From an uncultured Alphaproteobacteria bacterium (GTDB lineage Bacteria; Pseudomonadota; Alphaproteobacteria; Rhizobiales; Ancalomicrobiaceae): 64,000 nt of DNA. The notes under the pieces are model-generated. The model saw only the letters and a list, made by a program, of their open reading frames with translations. It was not told the DNA's origin and did not search any database. Where the stretch lies: positions 1 through 64,000 of the forward strand of contig CALMFH010000254.1 of NCBI GenBank assembly GCA_937864925.1. The letters run 5' to 3'. A program made the translations under genes and the position numbers. Below are positions 20,370 through 29,265 of the stretch, piece after piece (positions within the stretch are counted from its first letter, which is position 1; each line of letters begins with the position of its first letter).

Positions 20370-20402
20370 TCCCGGCGCCTCCGGGCGTTCGGCGGCTGTC
20401 TT

Positions 20403-20441
20403 CCGGGACCGGCGGGCGAGCCCCCACCGGTCCCGGTTTCT
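20403..20441 (+). terminator. Intrinsic terminator of secG
   Basis: A perfect 10-bp stem (20403-20412 with 20427-20436), with a possible inner GGG/CCC extension in the 14-base loop, is followed by TTTCT. It begins 33 bases after the secG stop and lies about 100 bases before pyrG, so pyrG probably has its own promoter in 20442-20543. Confidence 0.7.
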
Positions 20442-20543
20442 CGTCGTGACCATCCCGGTGCGGGGTGGCTCTGTCGATCTTTCCGACGTCGTGGCTTTCG
20501 TGTCCTCGCGAATCGCGCGTCGATGAGCTAATGGACGATTCCC

Positions 20544-22172
20544 ATGGCGCGGTACGTCTTCATCACCGGCGGCGTGGTGTCCTCGCTCGGCAAGGGGCTT
20601 GCGTCGGCGGCCCTCGGAGCGCTTCTGCAGGCACGTGGCTACAAGGTCAGGCTTCGCAAGCTCGACCCCTATCTCAATGTCGATCCGGGGACGATGTCTC
20701 CGTATCAGCACGGCGAATGCTTCGTCACCGACGACGGCGCCGAGACCGACCTCGACCTCGGTCACTACGAGCGCTTCACCGGTCGTCCCGCCAACAAGCA
20801 GGACAACATCACGACCGGTAAGATCTACCAGGAGATCATCACCAAGGAGCGCCGCGGCGACTACCTCGGTGGCACCGTCCAGGTGATCCCGCACGTCACC
20901 GACGCGATCAAGGACTTCGTCGTCACCGGTAACGACGGCTACGACTTCGTTCTGATCGAGGTCGGCGGTACGGTCGGCGACATCGAGGGTCTGCCGTTCT
21001 TCGAGGCGATCCGCCAGCTCGGCAACGAGCTGCCGCGCGGCCATGCCGTCTACGTGCACCTCACCCTGATGCCCTACATTCCGTCGGCGGGCGAGCTGAA
21101 GACCAAGCCGACCCAGCATTCGGTGAAGGAGTTGCGCTCGATCGGCATCGCCCCCGACATCCTGTTGGTGCGCGCCGACCGGCAGATCCCGGAGAACGAG
21201 CGCAAGAAGCTGTCGCTGTTCTGCAACGTGCGGCCGAGCGCGGTGATCCAGGCGCTCGACGTCGCGTCGATCTACGACGTGCCGATCGCCTATCACCAGG
21301 AAGGGCTCGACGACGAGGTGCTCGCCGCCTTCGGGCTCACCGGGGTGCCGCAACCCGACCTCACGCGTTGGCGCGAGATCTCCGACCGGGTCCACAACCC
21401 GGAAGGCGAGGTGACGATCGCCGTCGTCGGCAAGTACACCGAGCTCAAGGACGCCTACAAGTCGTTGATCGAGGCGTTGACCCACGGCGGGATCGCCAAT
21501 CGGGTCAAGGTCAAGCTCGATTGGGTCGATGCCGAGATCTTCGAGAAGGAGGATCCCGGCCCCTATCTGGAGCACGTCCAGGGCATCCTGGTGCCGGGCG
21601 GCTTCGGCAAGCGCGGCACCGAGGGCAAGATTCGGGCGGCTTCGCATGCGCGGCGCAAGAAGATCCCCTATTTCGGCATCTGCTTCGGGATGCAGATGGC
21701 GGTGATCGAGGCGGCGCGCAACATGGCCGGGGTCGATGGCGCCAACTCCACCGAGTTCGGGCCGTGCCCGGCGCCGGTCGTCGGCCTCCTGACCGAATGG
21801 GTCAAGGGCAACGAGTTGCACGTGCGCGAGGAGGGCGGTGATCTCGGCGGCACCATGCGGCTCGGCGCCTACGAGGCCCGGCTCGAGCCGGGGTCGAAGA
21901 TCGCCGAGATCTACGGCTCGACCGAGATATCCGAGCGTCATCGCCACCGCTACGAGGTCAACGTCGCCTATCGCGACCGGCTCGAACGGGCCGGCCTGCA
22001 CTTCGCCGGCATGTCGCCGAACGGCGAACTGCCGGAGACGGTCGAGATCGCCGATCATCCCTGGTTCATCGGCGTTCAGTATCATCCCGAACTCAAGAGC
22101 CGGCCGTTCGAACCACACCCGCTCTTCACCTCGTTCATCGCCGCGGCCAAGGAGCAGAGCCGGCTGGTGTGA
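20544..22172 (+). CDS. pyrG: CTP synthase
   Basis: Aminates UTP to CTP using glutamine. 542 residues. The N-terminal synthetase domain ([26 protein letters not shown]-loop; [19 protein letters not shown] near residue 40) is followed by a class I glutamine amidotransferase from about residue 290. That domain has the nucleophile cysteine in [10 protein letters not shown] near residue 382 and the HPE pair in [12 protein letters not shown] near the end. Length and motifs are complete. The usual Hyphomicrobiales downstream neighbour is kdsA; here about 7 kb of other genes intervene. Confidence 0.97.
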   Translation: MARYVFITGGVVSSLGKGLASAALGALLQARGYKVRLRKLDPYLNVDPGTMSPYQHGECFVTDDGAETDLDLGHYERFTGRPANKQDNITTGKIYQEIITKERRGDYLGGTVQVIPHVTDAIKDFVVTGNDGYDFVLIEVGGTVGDIEGLPFFEAIRQLGNELPRGHAVYVHLTLMPYIPSAGELKTKPTQHSVKELRSIGIAPDILLVRADRQIPENERKKLSLFCNVRPSAVIQALDVASIYDVPIAYHQEGLDDEVLAAFGLTGVPQPDLTRWREISDRVHNPEGEVTIAVVGKYTELKDAYKSLIEALTHGGIANRVKVKLDWVDAEIFEKEDPGPYLEHVQGILVPGGFGKRGTEGKIRAASHARRKKIPYFGICFGMQMAVIEAARNMAGVDGANSTEFGPCPAPVVGLLTEWVKGNELHVREEGGDLGGTMRLGAYEARLEPGSKIAEIYGSTEISERHRHRYEVNVAYRDRLERAGLHFAGMSPNGELPETVEIADHPWFIGVQYHPELKSRPFEPHPLFTSFIAAAKEQSRLV

Positions 22173-22504
22173 TCCGAGAGCGGCGGCGAGCGGAGGAACG
22201 AAGGACGAGCTTCTCCGCGTCATCGCGGAGAAGAGCGAGGAAGCGGGCGAAGATCACGAGCAGGTGTGATTCGATCACGAGGTGAGGTCGACGCGCCGTC
22301 GGTGTTCATCTCGTTTCGAATCTTTCCGAACCGTGTCTTTTCTTTCGCTTCCGCTTCGATTACGGCTCTGCGCCGGTGGAACGGCGAGATCGACGTCGAG
22401 ACGGCGTCGGTGCGGTCGGTCCGCGGCGTTCGTTTGCCCGACGGAGAGGGACTCCGGGACGGGTCGGTGGTGGACGAACAGGGCGCGACGGTGCCCAGAG
22501 TAGC
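22173..22504. other. 332-base intergenic region upstream of the NRPS operon
   Basis: The left part holds the pyrG 3' hairpin (22210-22233). The middle (about 22300-22370) is unusually pyrimidine-rich on the plus strand and less GC-rich than its surroundings, a plausible promoter region for the NRPS operon. No confident -35/-10 pair, operator repeat or small ORF with a ribosome site could be assigned. Confidence 0.45.
22210..22233 (+). terminator. Perfect 10-bp hairpin downstream of pyrG
   Basis: CTTCTCCGCG and its exact reverse complement surround a TCAT loop, 37 bases after the pyrG stop. No U-run follows, so it may terminate with help or protect the 3' end. It marks the boundary between housekeeping pyrG and the accessory NRPS operon. 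Confidence 0.5.
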
Positions 22505-25500
22505 ATGATGGCGCACGGCATCGGCCTTCTCGAATTCGATTCGGCTCTCCCGACCACGGCCTCGGATCAGCGCGGCCGAGTCGTCGCGTCGGGGTCCGCG
22601 GAGCTCTCGCCGGTGCTCACCGCGCTCGGCGGGCAACCGCGGGCCGGCGAGGGCGACCGCCTCGAACTGCTCTTCGAGGAGACGGCGCGCCGTCATGCCG
22701 ATCGCGATGCGGTCGTCTCCGATGGGACGGTGTGGAGTTACCGCGAGGTCGACGAGCGAGCCAATCGCGTGGCGCGGGTGCTGATCCGTCGCGGTGTCCG
22801 GCCGGGCGACCGGATCGGCCTGCTGCTCGACCGCTCGCTGGAGACCTACGTCGGCCTTCTCGCGGTCATGAAGGCCAAGGCGTCGTGGGTGCCGCTCGCC
22901 ACCGCCTTCCCCAACGACCGCATCGCCTACATTCTCGACGACGCGGCGATCGGCATGGTGGTGTCGATCTCGCTGTTCGAGGAACGACTGGGCGCCTTCG
23001 AGGTGCCGCATCTCCTGCTCGACCGCATCGACGACGAGGTCACGGCGCAGTCGCCGGCGCCGTTGGCGCCCCATGAGGTCGGCGCCCCGGTCGATCGCGT
23101 CTGCTACATCCTCTACACCTCGGGAACCACCGGGAATCCCAAGGGCGTGGTGATCGAGCATCCGAGCATCTGCAACTTCGTTCTGGTCGCGGCCGACAGT
23201 TACGGCTACCGCGCCGACGACCGCATCTACCAGGGCATGACCATCGCCTTCGACTTCTCGATCGAGGAGATCTGGGTGCCGTTCATGGTCGGTGCGGCGA
23301 TCGTCCCCGGGCCGATCGGCTTGACCCTGCTCGGCGAGGAACTGGCGGAGTTCCTGCGGTCGCGCCGCATCACCTGCATGGCCTGCAGCCCGACGCTGCT
23401 CTCCACCATCGAGACCGACGTCCCGCTCCTGCGCATCCTGCTGGTCGGCGGCGAGGCCTGTCCGCACAATCTGGTGGTGCGCTGGGCGCGTGCCGGGCGC
23501 CGCATCCTCAATTCCTACGGCCCGACCGAGGCGACCGTCACCGCGACGCTGACCGAGCTCCTGCCCGACAAGCCGGTCACCATCGGTGTGCCGCTGCCCT
23601 CCTACGCCATCGTCATTCTCGATCCGAGCGAGTCGAAACTCGTCCCCGCCGGGGAGCAGGGCGAGATCGGCATCGCCGGCATCTGTCTCGCGGTCGGCTA
23701 TCTCAACCGACCGGATCTGACCGAGGCGAAGTTCATCCCCGATTTCGTCGGCATTCCGCACAATCCGTCGGGGCGGATCTACCGCACCGGTGACATCGGT
23801 GTGATCAACGACGACGGCGAGGTCGAGTACCACGGCCGGATCGACACCCAGGTGAAGATCCGTGGCCATCGTATCGAGCTCGGCGAGATCGAGGCGGTGT
23901 TGCTCGACCAGCCGGCGGTCCATCAGGCCGCCGTCACGACCTTCGAGCCGGAGCCCGGCAACGTTCAACTCGTCGGCTATTTCGCGGTGAAGAGCGGAAT
24001 GGCCGCGCCGTCGCGGTCGACCCTCGTCCAGGCGCTCAAGGCGCGACTGCCCGACTACATGGTGCCGGCCTGGCTGGAACAGCTCGACGTCATCCCGATG
24101 ACGGTCTCGAACAAGGCCGACCACCGACGTCTGCCGCCGCCGACGGGTGCGCGGATCGGTTCGGAACGGCCGATGGTGGCCCCTTCGAGCGAAGAGGAAC
24201 GGATACTGGCGACGACCATCGCCGACATCCTCAAACTCGACTCGGTTTCGGTCGAGGACCATTTCTTCGACGAACTCGGCGCCAATTCGCTGCTGATGGC
24301 GCGATTCTGCGCCCGCCTGCGTGCCCGGCCCGATTTCCCGCCGGTGTCGATGCGCGACGTCTACCTCCACCCGACGGTGGCGAAGCTGGCGGCGTTGCTG
24401 CGCGGACCCGCGTCGGTACCGGCGGTGGAGGCGGTGGAGGAGGTGTTCCACGAACCCTCCGCCTTCGCCTATTGGGGGACGGGCGCGCTGCAGGCGGCGT
24501 TCTACGGGCTCTACGGCTACATCACCCTGTGGGCCTTCGACATCGGACTCGATTGGGTCTACGACGCGCTCGACGACTGGCAGACGCTCTACCTGCGCTG
24601 CATCATCGTCGGTGCCGGCTCGTTCTTCGGCATGTCCTTCGCGGCGATCGCCGTCAAATGGCTGCTGATCGGGCGGTGGAAGGTCGAGAGCTTCCCGATC
24701 TGGAGCCTGCGCTACTACCGCTTCTGGCTGGTGATGACGATGATGCGGACGGCGCCGGTCGTCCTGTTCACCGGCAGCCCGCTCTACAGCCTCTATCTGC
24801 AGCTGCTCGGCGCCCGCATCGGCCGCAACGCCGTGGTCGAATGCCGTTACATGCCGGTGTGTACCGATCTGATCTCGATCGGTGACAATTCGATCCTGCG
24901 CAAGGAATCGATGGTGCTCGGCTATCGGGCGCAGTCGGGGCACATCCACACCGGGCCGGTGACCATCGGCGACGACGCCTTCGTCGGCGAGGCCGCGGTG
25001 CTCGACATCCACACCGCGGTCGGCAACGGTGCCCAGCTCGGTCATGCCTCGTCGCTGCAGAGCGGCCAGAGCATCCCCGCCGGCGAACGCGCCCACGGTT
25101 CGCCGGCGGTGCCGACCACCGCGAACTACTGCACCGTGCCGAACGAGCCGTGCTCGGCCTTTCGTCGCATGGTCTACGAGACCATCCAGCTCGTCGGCCT
25201 GTTCGCCATCGCCATGCCGTTGCCGCTCCTGGCGATGAGCTACTGGGAGAAGCTGGCGGAAGCGGCCGACGACGACGAGGGTGGCGGCCGCGTGCTGATC
25301 GCTTCGCTGGTGTTGCTCGTCGGCTCGTTGCTGGTGTCGGCCTTCGTCGCCGTGGTGGTGCCGCGGCTCACCCGACCCTTCCTGAAGCCGGGCGAGGTCT
25401 ATTCTCTCTACGGCATCCATCATTGGATGCAGACGATCACCGCCGGGGTGTCGAACTCGCGGATCCTCAATCTGCTGTTCGGCGACTCGTCGGCGGTCGT

Positions 25501-26629
25501 CCACTACATCCGGGCGATCGGCTGGAACCTCAACGAGGTCGAGCAGACCGGCTCCAACTTCGGCACCAACCAGCAGCACGACAACCCGCTCTACTGTGAG
25601 ATCGGCAGCCGAACCATGGTCTCCGACGGGCTGTCGATGATCAATCTGGAGAAGTCGGCCTCGTCCTTCCGTCTGGCGCACACCAGGATCGGCGAGCGCA
25701 ACTACCTGGGCAACAACATCCACTATCCGCCCGACGGCAAGACCGGGGCGAACGTGCTGCTCGGCACCAAGGTGATGGTGCCGATCGACGGCCCGGTGCG
25801 GGAGAACGTCGGACTGCTCGGTTCGCCGGCCTTCGAGATCCCGCGCATGGTCGACCGCGACAAGTCGCTGATCGGCGCCCTCGACGAGGCGAGCCGGTTG
25901 CGGCGGCTCGCCCGCAAGAACCGGCACAATTTCGCGACCGCGATGCTGTTCCTGCTCAGTCAGTGGTTCATGTTCTACGTGACGCTGCGGGTGTGGGACG
26001 CCGCGCTCGACCTCTATTTCGAATGGGGTGCGATCGCGCTGTGGGTGGCGACGATCACCACATCGTTGGCGGCCTTCGTCTTCTATCCGGTGGTCGAACG
26101 GGCGAGCCTGGGCTTCCACCGCCTCAAGCCGCGCATCGCGACGATCTACGATCCCTATTTCTGGTCGCACGAACGGCACTGGAAACTGTCGGATTCGCCG
26201 ATCACCCGGCTCTTCCCCGGCACGCCCTTCCGGCCGCTGATCTTCCGCATGATGGGCGTGAAGATCGGACGGCGGGTGTGGGACGGCGGTTCGATCATGA
26301 CCGAGCGATCGCTGGTCGAGATCGGTGATTTCGCCACGCTGAACGAGGCCTGCGTCATCCAGGCCCATTCGCTCGAAGAGGGCGCCTTCAAGTCCGACCG
26401 GATCCGCATCGGTACCGGTTGCAGCCTCGGCCCGGCGGCCTTCGTGCATTATGGTGTGACGTTGGAGGAGCGGTCGGTGCTCGATGCCGACGCCTTCCTG
26501 ATGAAGGGCGAGACGGTCGAGGCCTACGGCGTGTGGCGGGGCAATCCGGCGAAGCCGCACCGGCGGTTGGAACCGGTCGAGGCCGAACCGGCGGTGCGGG
26601 CGTCGGGGGGAAACATCGTCCCGGCCTGA
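22505..26629 (+). CDS. Pls/PosA-type membrane non-ribosomal peptide synthetase
   Basis: 1374 residues from tandem ATGs at 22505/22508. An adenylation domain (about residues 45-545) has intact core motifs: WSYREVDERAN, YTSGTTGNPKG (from about residue 204), FDFS with Asp250, YGPTE at 338-342, YRTGD, and the A10 lysine Lys537. A carrier domain has the phosphopantetheine serine at 595 (LGANSLL). Six or seven hydrophobic segments lie at about 662-762, 889-955 and 1145-1198. Left-handed hexapeptide-repeat-like regions lie at about 767-870 and 1248-1352. This A-T-membrane layout with C-terminal acyltransferase-like domains is that of epsilon-poly-lysine synthetase (Pls) and PosA; there is no condensation or thioesterase domain. 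It should load an amino acid and join units at the inner membrane. The substrate is inferred to be a basic amino acid. A GNAT gene and a phosphopantetheinyl transferase gene follow. Confidence 0.9.
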   Translation: MMAHGIGLLEFDSALPTTASDQRGRVVASGSAELSPVLTALGGQPRAGEGDRLELLFEETARRHADRDAVVSDGTVWSYREVDERANRVARVLIRRGVRPGDRIGLLLDRSLETYVGLLAVMKAKASWVPLATAFPNDRIAYILDDAAIGMVVSISLFEERLGAFEVPHLLLDRIDDEVTAQSPAPLAPHEVGAPVDRVCYILYTSGTTGNPKGVVIEHPSICNFVLVAADSYGYRADDRIYQGMTIAFDFSIEEIWVPFMVGAAIVPGPIGLTLLGEELAEFLRSRRITCMACSPTLLSTIETDVPLLRILLVGGEACPHNLVVRWARAGRRILNSYGPTEATVTATLTELLPDKPVTIGVPLPSYAIVILDPSESKLVPAGEQGEIGIAGICLAVGYLNRPDLTEAKFIPDFVGIPHNPSGRIYRTGDIGVINDDGEVEYHGRIDTQVKIRGHRIELGEIEAVLLDQPAVHQAAVTTFEPEPGNVQLVGYFAVKSGMAAPSRSTLVQALKARLPDYMVPAWLEQLDVIPMTVSNKADHRRLPPPTGARIGSERPMVAPSSEEERILATTIADILKLDSVSVEDHFFDELGANSLLMARFCARLRARPDFPPVSMRDVYLHPTVAKLAALLRGPASVPAVEAVEEVFHEPSAFAYWGTGALQAAFYGLYGYITLWAFDIGLDWVYDALDDWQTLYLRCIIVGAGSFFGMSFAAIAVKWLLIGRWKVESFPIWSLRYYRFWLVMTMMRTAPVVLFTGSPLYSLYLQLLGARIGRNAVVECRYMPVCTDLISIGDNSILRKESMVLGYRAQSGHIHTGPVTIGDDAFVGEAAVLDIHTAVGNGAQLGHASSLQSGQSIPAGERAHGSPAVPTTANYCTVPNEPCSAFRRMVYETIQLVGLFAIAMPLPLLAMSYWEKLAEAADDDEGGGRVLIASLVLLVGSLLVSAFVAVVVPRLTRPFLKPGEVYSLYGIHHWMQTITAGVSNSRILNLLFGDSSAVVHYIRAIGWNLNEVEQTGSNFGTNQQHDNPLYCEIGSRTMVSDGLSMINLEKSASSFRLAHTRIGERNYLGNNIHYPPDGKTGANVLLGTKVMVPIDGPVRENVGLLGSPAFEIPRMVDRDKSLIGALDEASRLRRLARKNRHNFATAMLFLLSQWFMFYVTLRVWDAALDLYFEWGAIALWVATITTSLAAFVFYPVVERASLGFHRLKPRIATIYDPYFWSHERHWKLSDSPITRLFPGTPFRPLIFRMMGVKIGRRVWDGGSIMTERSLVEIGDFATLNEACVIQAHSLEEGAFKSDRIRIGTGCSLGPAAFVHYGVTLEERSVLDADAFLMKGETVEAYGVWRGNPAKPHRRLEPVEAEPAVRASGGNIVPA

Positions 26630-26657
26630 TCGCCTTCCAGCGGTGAGGGAGCCTGCG

Positions 26658-27131
26658 ATGAGCGACGACGTGCGCCTGATCCCCATCGGGCCGGCCGAAC
26701 GAGCAGCGGTCGCGGCGCTGCGTCTCGCCGACGACCAGCGCGAACTGGTGGCGAGCAACGCCGAATCGCTCGAAGAGGCCGACGCCGATTCCGGCGCTCG
26801 CCCCAGAGCGATCGTCGCCGACGGGCGGATCGTCGGTTTCCTGATGTACGAGGTCATCGACCGCGGCCGCGAAGCCAACATCTACCGGTTCATGATCGAC
26901 CGAGCGGCGCAGGGCCGGGGGCTCGGCCGCGCCGCGCTCGATCGGCTGATCGCCGAGATCTCCGCTCTGCCGGGCCTGGAGCGGATCGAGATCTGCTACG
27001 TCCCGGAGAACACCGGGGCCCGCCGGCTCTATGCCGCGGCCGGATTCGTCGAGATCGGCGTCGATGCCGACGGCGAGGTCATCGCGCGCCGCGCCGTCGC
27101 TCCGCTCCGACCGAGCGAGGGGACGGCATGA
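26658..27131 (+). CDS. GNAT family N-acetyltransferase
   Basis: 157 residues from an ATG with a GAGGGAG Shine-Dalgarno; a GTG at 26643 is an alternative. The acetyl-CoA pyrophosphate loop QGRGLGRAALDRL lies near residue 84 and the C-terminal NTGARRLYAAAGFVEIG segment near residue 120. Both are classic GNAT motifs B/A and of the SpeG/RimI-like type. The acceptor is unknown. It lies 28 bases after the NRPS and overlaps the phosphopantetheinyl transferase by four bases (ATGA), so co-expression is expected. Reasonable roles, by inference, are acetylating the amino groups of the NRPS product for self-protection or tailoring it. Confidence 0.85.
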   Translation: MSDDVRLIPIGPAERAAVAALRLADDQRELVASNAESLEEADADSGARPRAIVADGRIVGFLMYEVIDRGREANIYRFMIDRAAQGRGLGRAALDRLIAEISALPGLERIEICYVPENTGARRLYAAAGFVEIGVDADGEVIARRAVAPLRPSEGTA

Positions 27132-27775
27132 CCGCGCCGGACGACCTCGTCGCCGATCTCCAGGCGATCCTCGATCGGTCGGCGCCGCCGGGCACCGGTG
27201 CCGCCTGCCGGCGGATCGATCGCGACGATGCGGCGATGCTTCTCGACGCCGAGGCGGCGGTCCTCACCACCGCGGTGCCGGCGGCACGGCGGGCGAGCGG
27301 CGCGGCGCGGACGGCGGCACGGCGGCTTCTCGCCCGCTTCGCGGCGGCGGAGGACCCGATCCTGCGGACGCCGGCGGGAGCGCCGGTCTGGCCGACCGGC
27401 TTCGTCGGATCGCTCGCCCACGACGACACCGTCGCGATCGCCGTCGTCGGACGGAGCGAGGTCGCGGCGGGGCTCGGTGTCGACGTCGAGCCGGCCGAAC
27501 CGCTACCCGCCGACGTCGCGGATCTGGTGGTGCTTCCCGGCGACGTCGTCGCCGATCCGACCGACCCGCTTTCGTCGCGGCTCGTCTTCGTCGCCAAGGA
27601 GGCGGTCTACAAGGCGGTCCATCCGCTCTGCGGTCTCGTCCTCGACTGGCCCGACATCACCGTCGATCTCGTTGCCGGGCGGGCGGTCACGGCGACCGGC
27701 CACGTCGCCGAACTCTTCGTCACGCGGGCGCCACGGCTCGTCGCGATGGCGCGGGTCGCACCGAATGGAGGATGA
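27128..27775 (+). CDS. Sfp/EntD-type 4'-phosphopantetheinyl transferase
   Basis: Converts apo carrier proteins to the holo form by transferring phosphopantetheine from CoA. 215 residues. Family motifs are intact: GSLAHDD near residue 95, magnesium-binding Asp119 and Glu121 in GVDVEP, and the signature FVAKEAVYKA with Lys157, Glu158 and Lys162. The size and the N-terminal Ala-rich half fit the EntD branch used for secondary metabolism rather than AcpS. Its position in the operon, two genes after the carrier domain, strongly suggests Ser595 of the NRPS as its target. Confidence 0.9.
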   Translation: MTAPDDLVADLQAILDRSAPPGTGAACRRIDRDDAAMLLDAEAAVLTTAVPAARRASGAARTAARRLLARFAAAEDPILRTPAGAPVWPTGFVGSLAHDDTVAIAVVGRSEVAAGLGVDVEPAEPLPADVADLVVLPGDVVADPTDPLSSRLVFVAKEAVYKAVHPLCGLVLDWPDITVDLVAGRAVTATGHVAELFVTRAPRLVAMARVAPNGG

Positions 27776-27891
27776 GCACGTCGCGCCGAGCGGCGGATGA
27801 ACGCGGCGCATCGCGACGGGTTCCGTGCGGCGCGCGGAGGAGATAGGATCGCCGGCGACGCCGCCGGAGGTGGCAACACGAGGAGTGACGC

Positions 27892-28311
27892 ATGGATTGG
27901 TCGCCGGTCATCGACAGCCTCGCGGGGCTCGGGCCCTTCGTCGTCTACGTCGGTCTGTCGCTCGGTATGATCGCGGTCTATGCGGCGGTCTACATGCTGG
28001 CGACCGCCCATGACGAACTGGGGCAGGTCCGCCGGGGCAATCCGGCGGCGGCCATAGCCTTCTCCGGCAGCCTTCTCGGTTACACCCTGCCGCTGGCGGT
28101 AGCCGCGCAGCACTCGGCGACGCTGCTGGTCTTCATGGTGTGGGGCGTGGTGGCGATCGTCGTCCAGGTGGCGATCTACTGGTTCTTCCGCCTGCTGATG
28201 TTGCGCGACGTCTCCGCCCGGATCGATCGCGGCGAGGTCGCCGCCGGGATCATGCTCGCCGCCGCCTCGCTCGCCGGTGGCATCGTCGACGCCGCGGCGA
28301 TGGGCCTGTGA
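27892..28311 (+). CDS. DUF350 family membrane protein
   Basis: 139 residues with a GAGGAG Shine-Dalgarno. Four hydrophobic segments are arranged as two pairs: about residues 14-36, 52-72, 76-102 and 118-138. This is the tandem layout of DUF350 (YjfL-like) proteins. Conserved motifs include NPAAAIAFSGSLLGYTLPL and RGEVAAGIMLAAASLAGGIVDAAAM. The family function is not established. It is separated from the phosphopantetheinyl transferase by 116 bases, so membership of the NRPS operon is uncertain. Confidence 0.82.
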   Translation: MDWSPVIDSLAGLGPFVVYVGLSLGMIAVYAAVYMLATAHDELGQVRRGNPAAAIAFSGSLLGYTLPLAVAAQHSATLLVFMVWGVVAIVVQVAIYWFFRLLMLRDVSARIDRGEVAAGIMLAAASLAGGIVDAAAMGL

Positions 28312-28362
28312 GACGGCCGGCCGGAACGACCGTCGCCTCGGTGCGGCGGCGGAGGTGACGTC

Positions 28363-29265
28363 ATGCGGGATCTCCATCACTCCGGGACGGAACGCGGCAT
28401 CGACCACGTCGTCGCCGCCACCCTCGATCTCGGGCTCGCCGCCGACGGCTGGTCACGCGCCGGATTCCGGCTGGCGCCGCTCGCCCGCCACCCGTGGGGC
28501 ACGGAGAACCGCCTGATTCAGCTCGCTGGTTCCTTCGTCGAGATCCTCGGCATCGGCGACGGCGCCGCCATCCCCGAGCCGACGGCGACCGCCTTCTCCT
28601 TCGGCGCTTTCAATCGCGACTTCCTCGCTGGCCACGGTGACGGCCTGTCGATGTTGGTGCTCGAATCGAAGGACGCCGCCGCCGATCGTGCCGCCTTCGC
28701 CACCGCTGGGCTGAGGACCTACGACCCCTTCGGCTTCGAGCGCATCGCCGTCTCGCCCGAGGGCGAGGAACGGCGCGTCGGGTTCGATCTGACCTTCACC
28801 GGTTTCTCCGGGGCGACGGGAGAGCCGGACCTCGGCTTCTTCACCTGCCGCCAGCGCTTCCCGGAGAACTTCTGGCGCAGCGAGTACCAGGACCATCCCA
28901 ACACGGCCCAGGCACTCGCCGCGGTCGTCATGGTGGCGCCCGACCCGTCCGACTTCCACGAGGGGCTCGCCGCCTTCGCCGGGGTGCGCGAATTCACCGC
29001 CTCGAGCCTCGGGCTCGAGATCGTCACGCCGCGCGGCCGCATCGAACTGCTGACACCCGCCGCCTACCGCTGGCGCCACGGCGCCGAGGCTCTGCCGGAG
29101 GACCCGAAGACGCTGGTCTTCAAGGGGCTGCGCTTCGCCGTCGCCGACCTCGGCCGCGCCGCCGAGCAGGTGATCGCCGGCGGTTACGCCGTCACCGACC
29201 ATGCGAACGGTTTCGTCGTCGCCGATCTCGGCGGTGCGAGCCTCGCCTTCGAACCGGCCCGCTGA
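28363..29265 (+). CDS. Glyoxalase-like (VOC fold) protein
   Basis: 300 residues resembling the Glyoxalase_3/PF13468 group: RGIDHVVAATLDLGLAADGWSRAGF at the N-terminus, WGTENRLIQLAGSFVEILGI near residue 45, and a second module at about residues 180-295. The paired beta-alpha-beta modules and His/Glu positions suggest a metal-dependent vicinal-oxygen-chelate fold. Substrate unknown. It starts 51 bases after the DUF350 gene and ends 44 bases before kdsA, so it may belong to either unit. Confidence 0.8.
   Translation: MRDLHHSGTERGIDHVVAATLDLGLAADGWSRAGFRLAPLARHPWGTENRLIQLAGSFVEILGIGDGAAIPEPTATAFSFGAFNRDFLAGHGDGLSMLVLESKDAAADRAAFATAGLRTYDPFGFERIAVSPEGEERRVGFDLTFTGFSGATGEPDLGFFTCRQRFPENFWRSEYQDHPNTAQALAAVVMVAPDPSDFHEGLAAFAGVREFTASSLGLEIVTPRGRIELLTPAAYRWRHGAEALPEDPKTLVFKGLRFAVADLGRAAEQVIAGGYAVTDHANGFVVADLGGASLAFEPAR

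Noticed and set aside
19410-22223. 937-codon minus-strand open frame across doxX, secG and pyrG
   Set aside because: Antisense to pyrG and secG, which are unmistakable; low-complexity composition and no ribosome site at its start.
22220-26881. 1553-codon open frame on the minus strand opposite the NRPS gene
   Set aside because: Translation is rich in Arg, His, Asp and Gly with no motifs; it is the antisense shadow of a GC-rich gene with G/C third positions. The plus-strand product has complete NRPS motifs.
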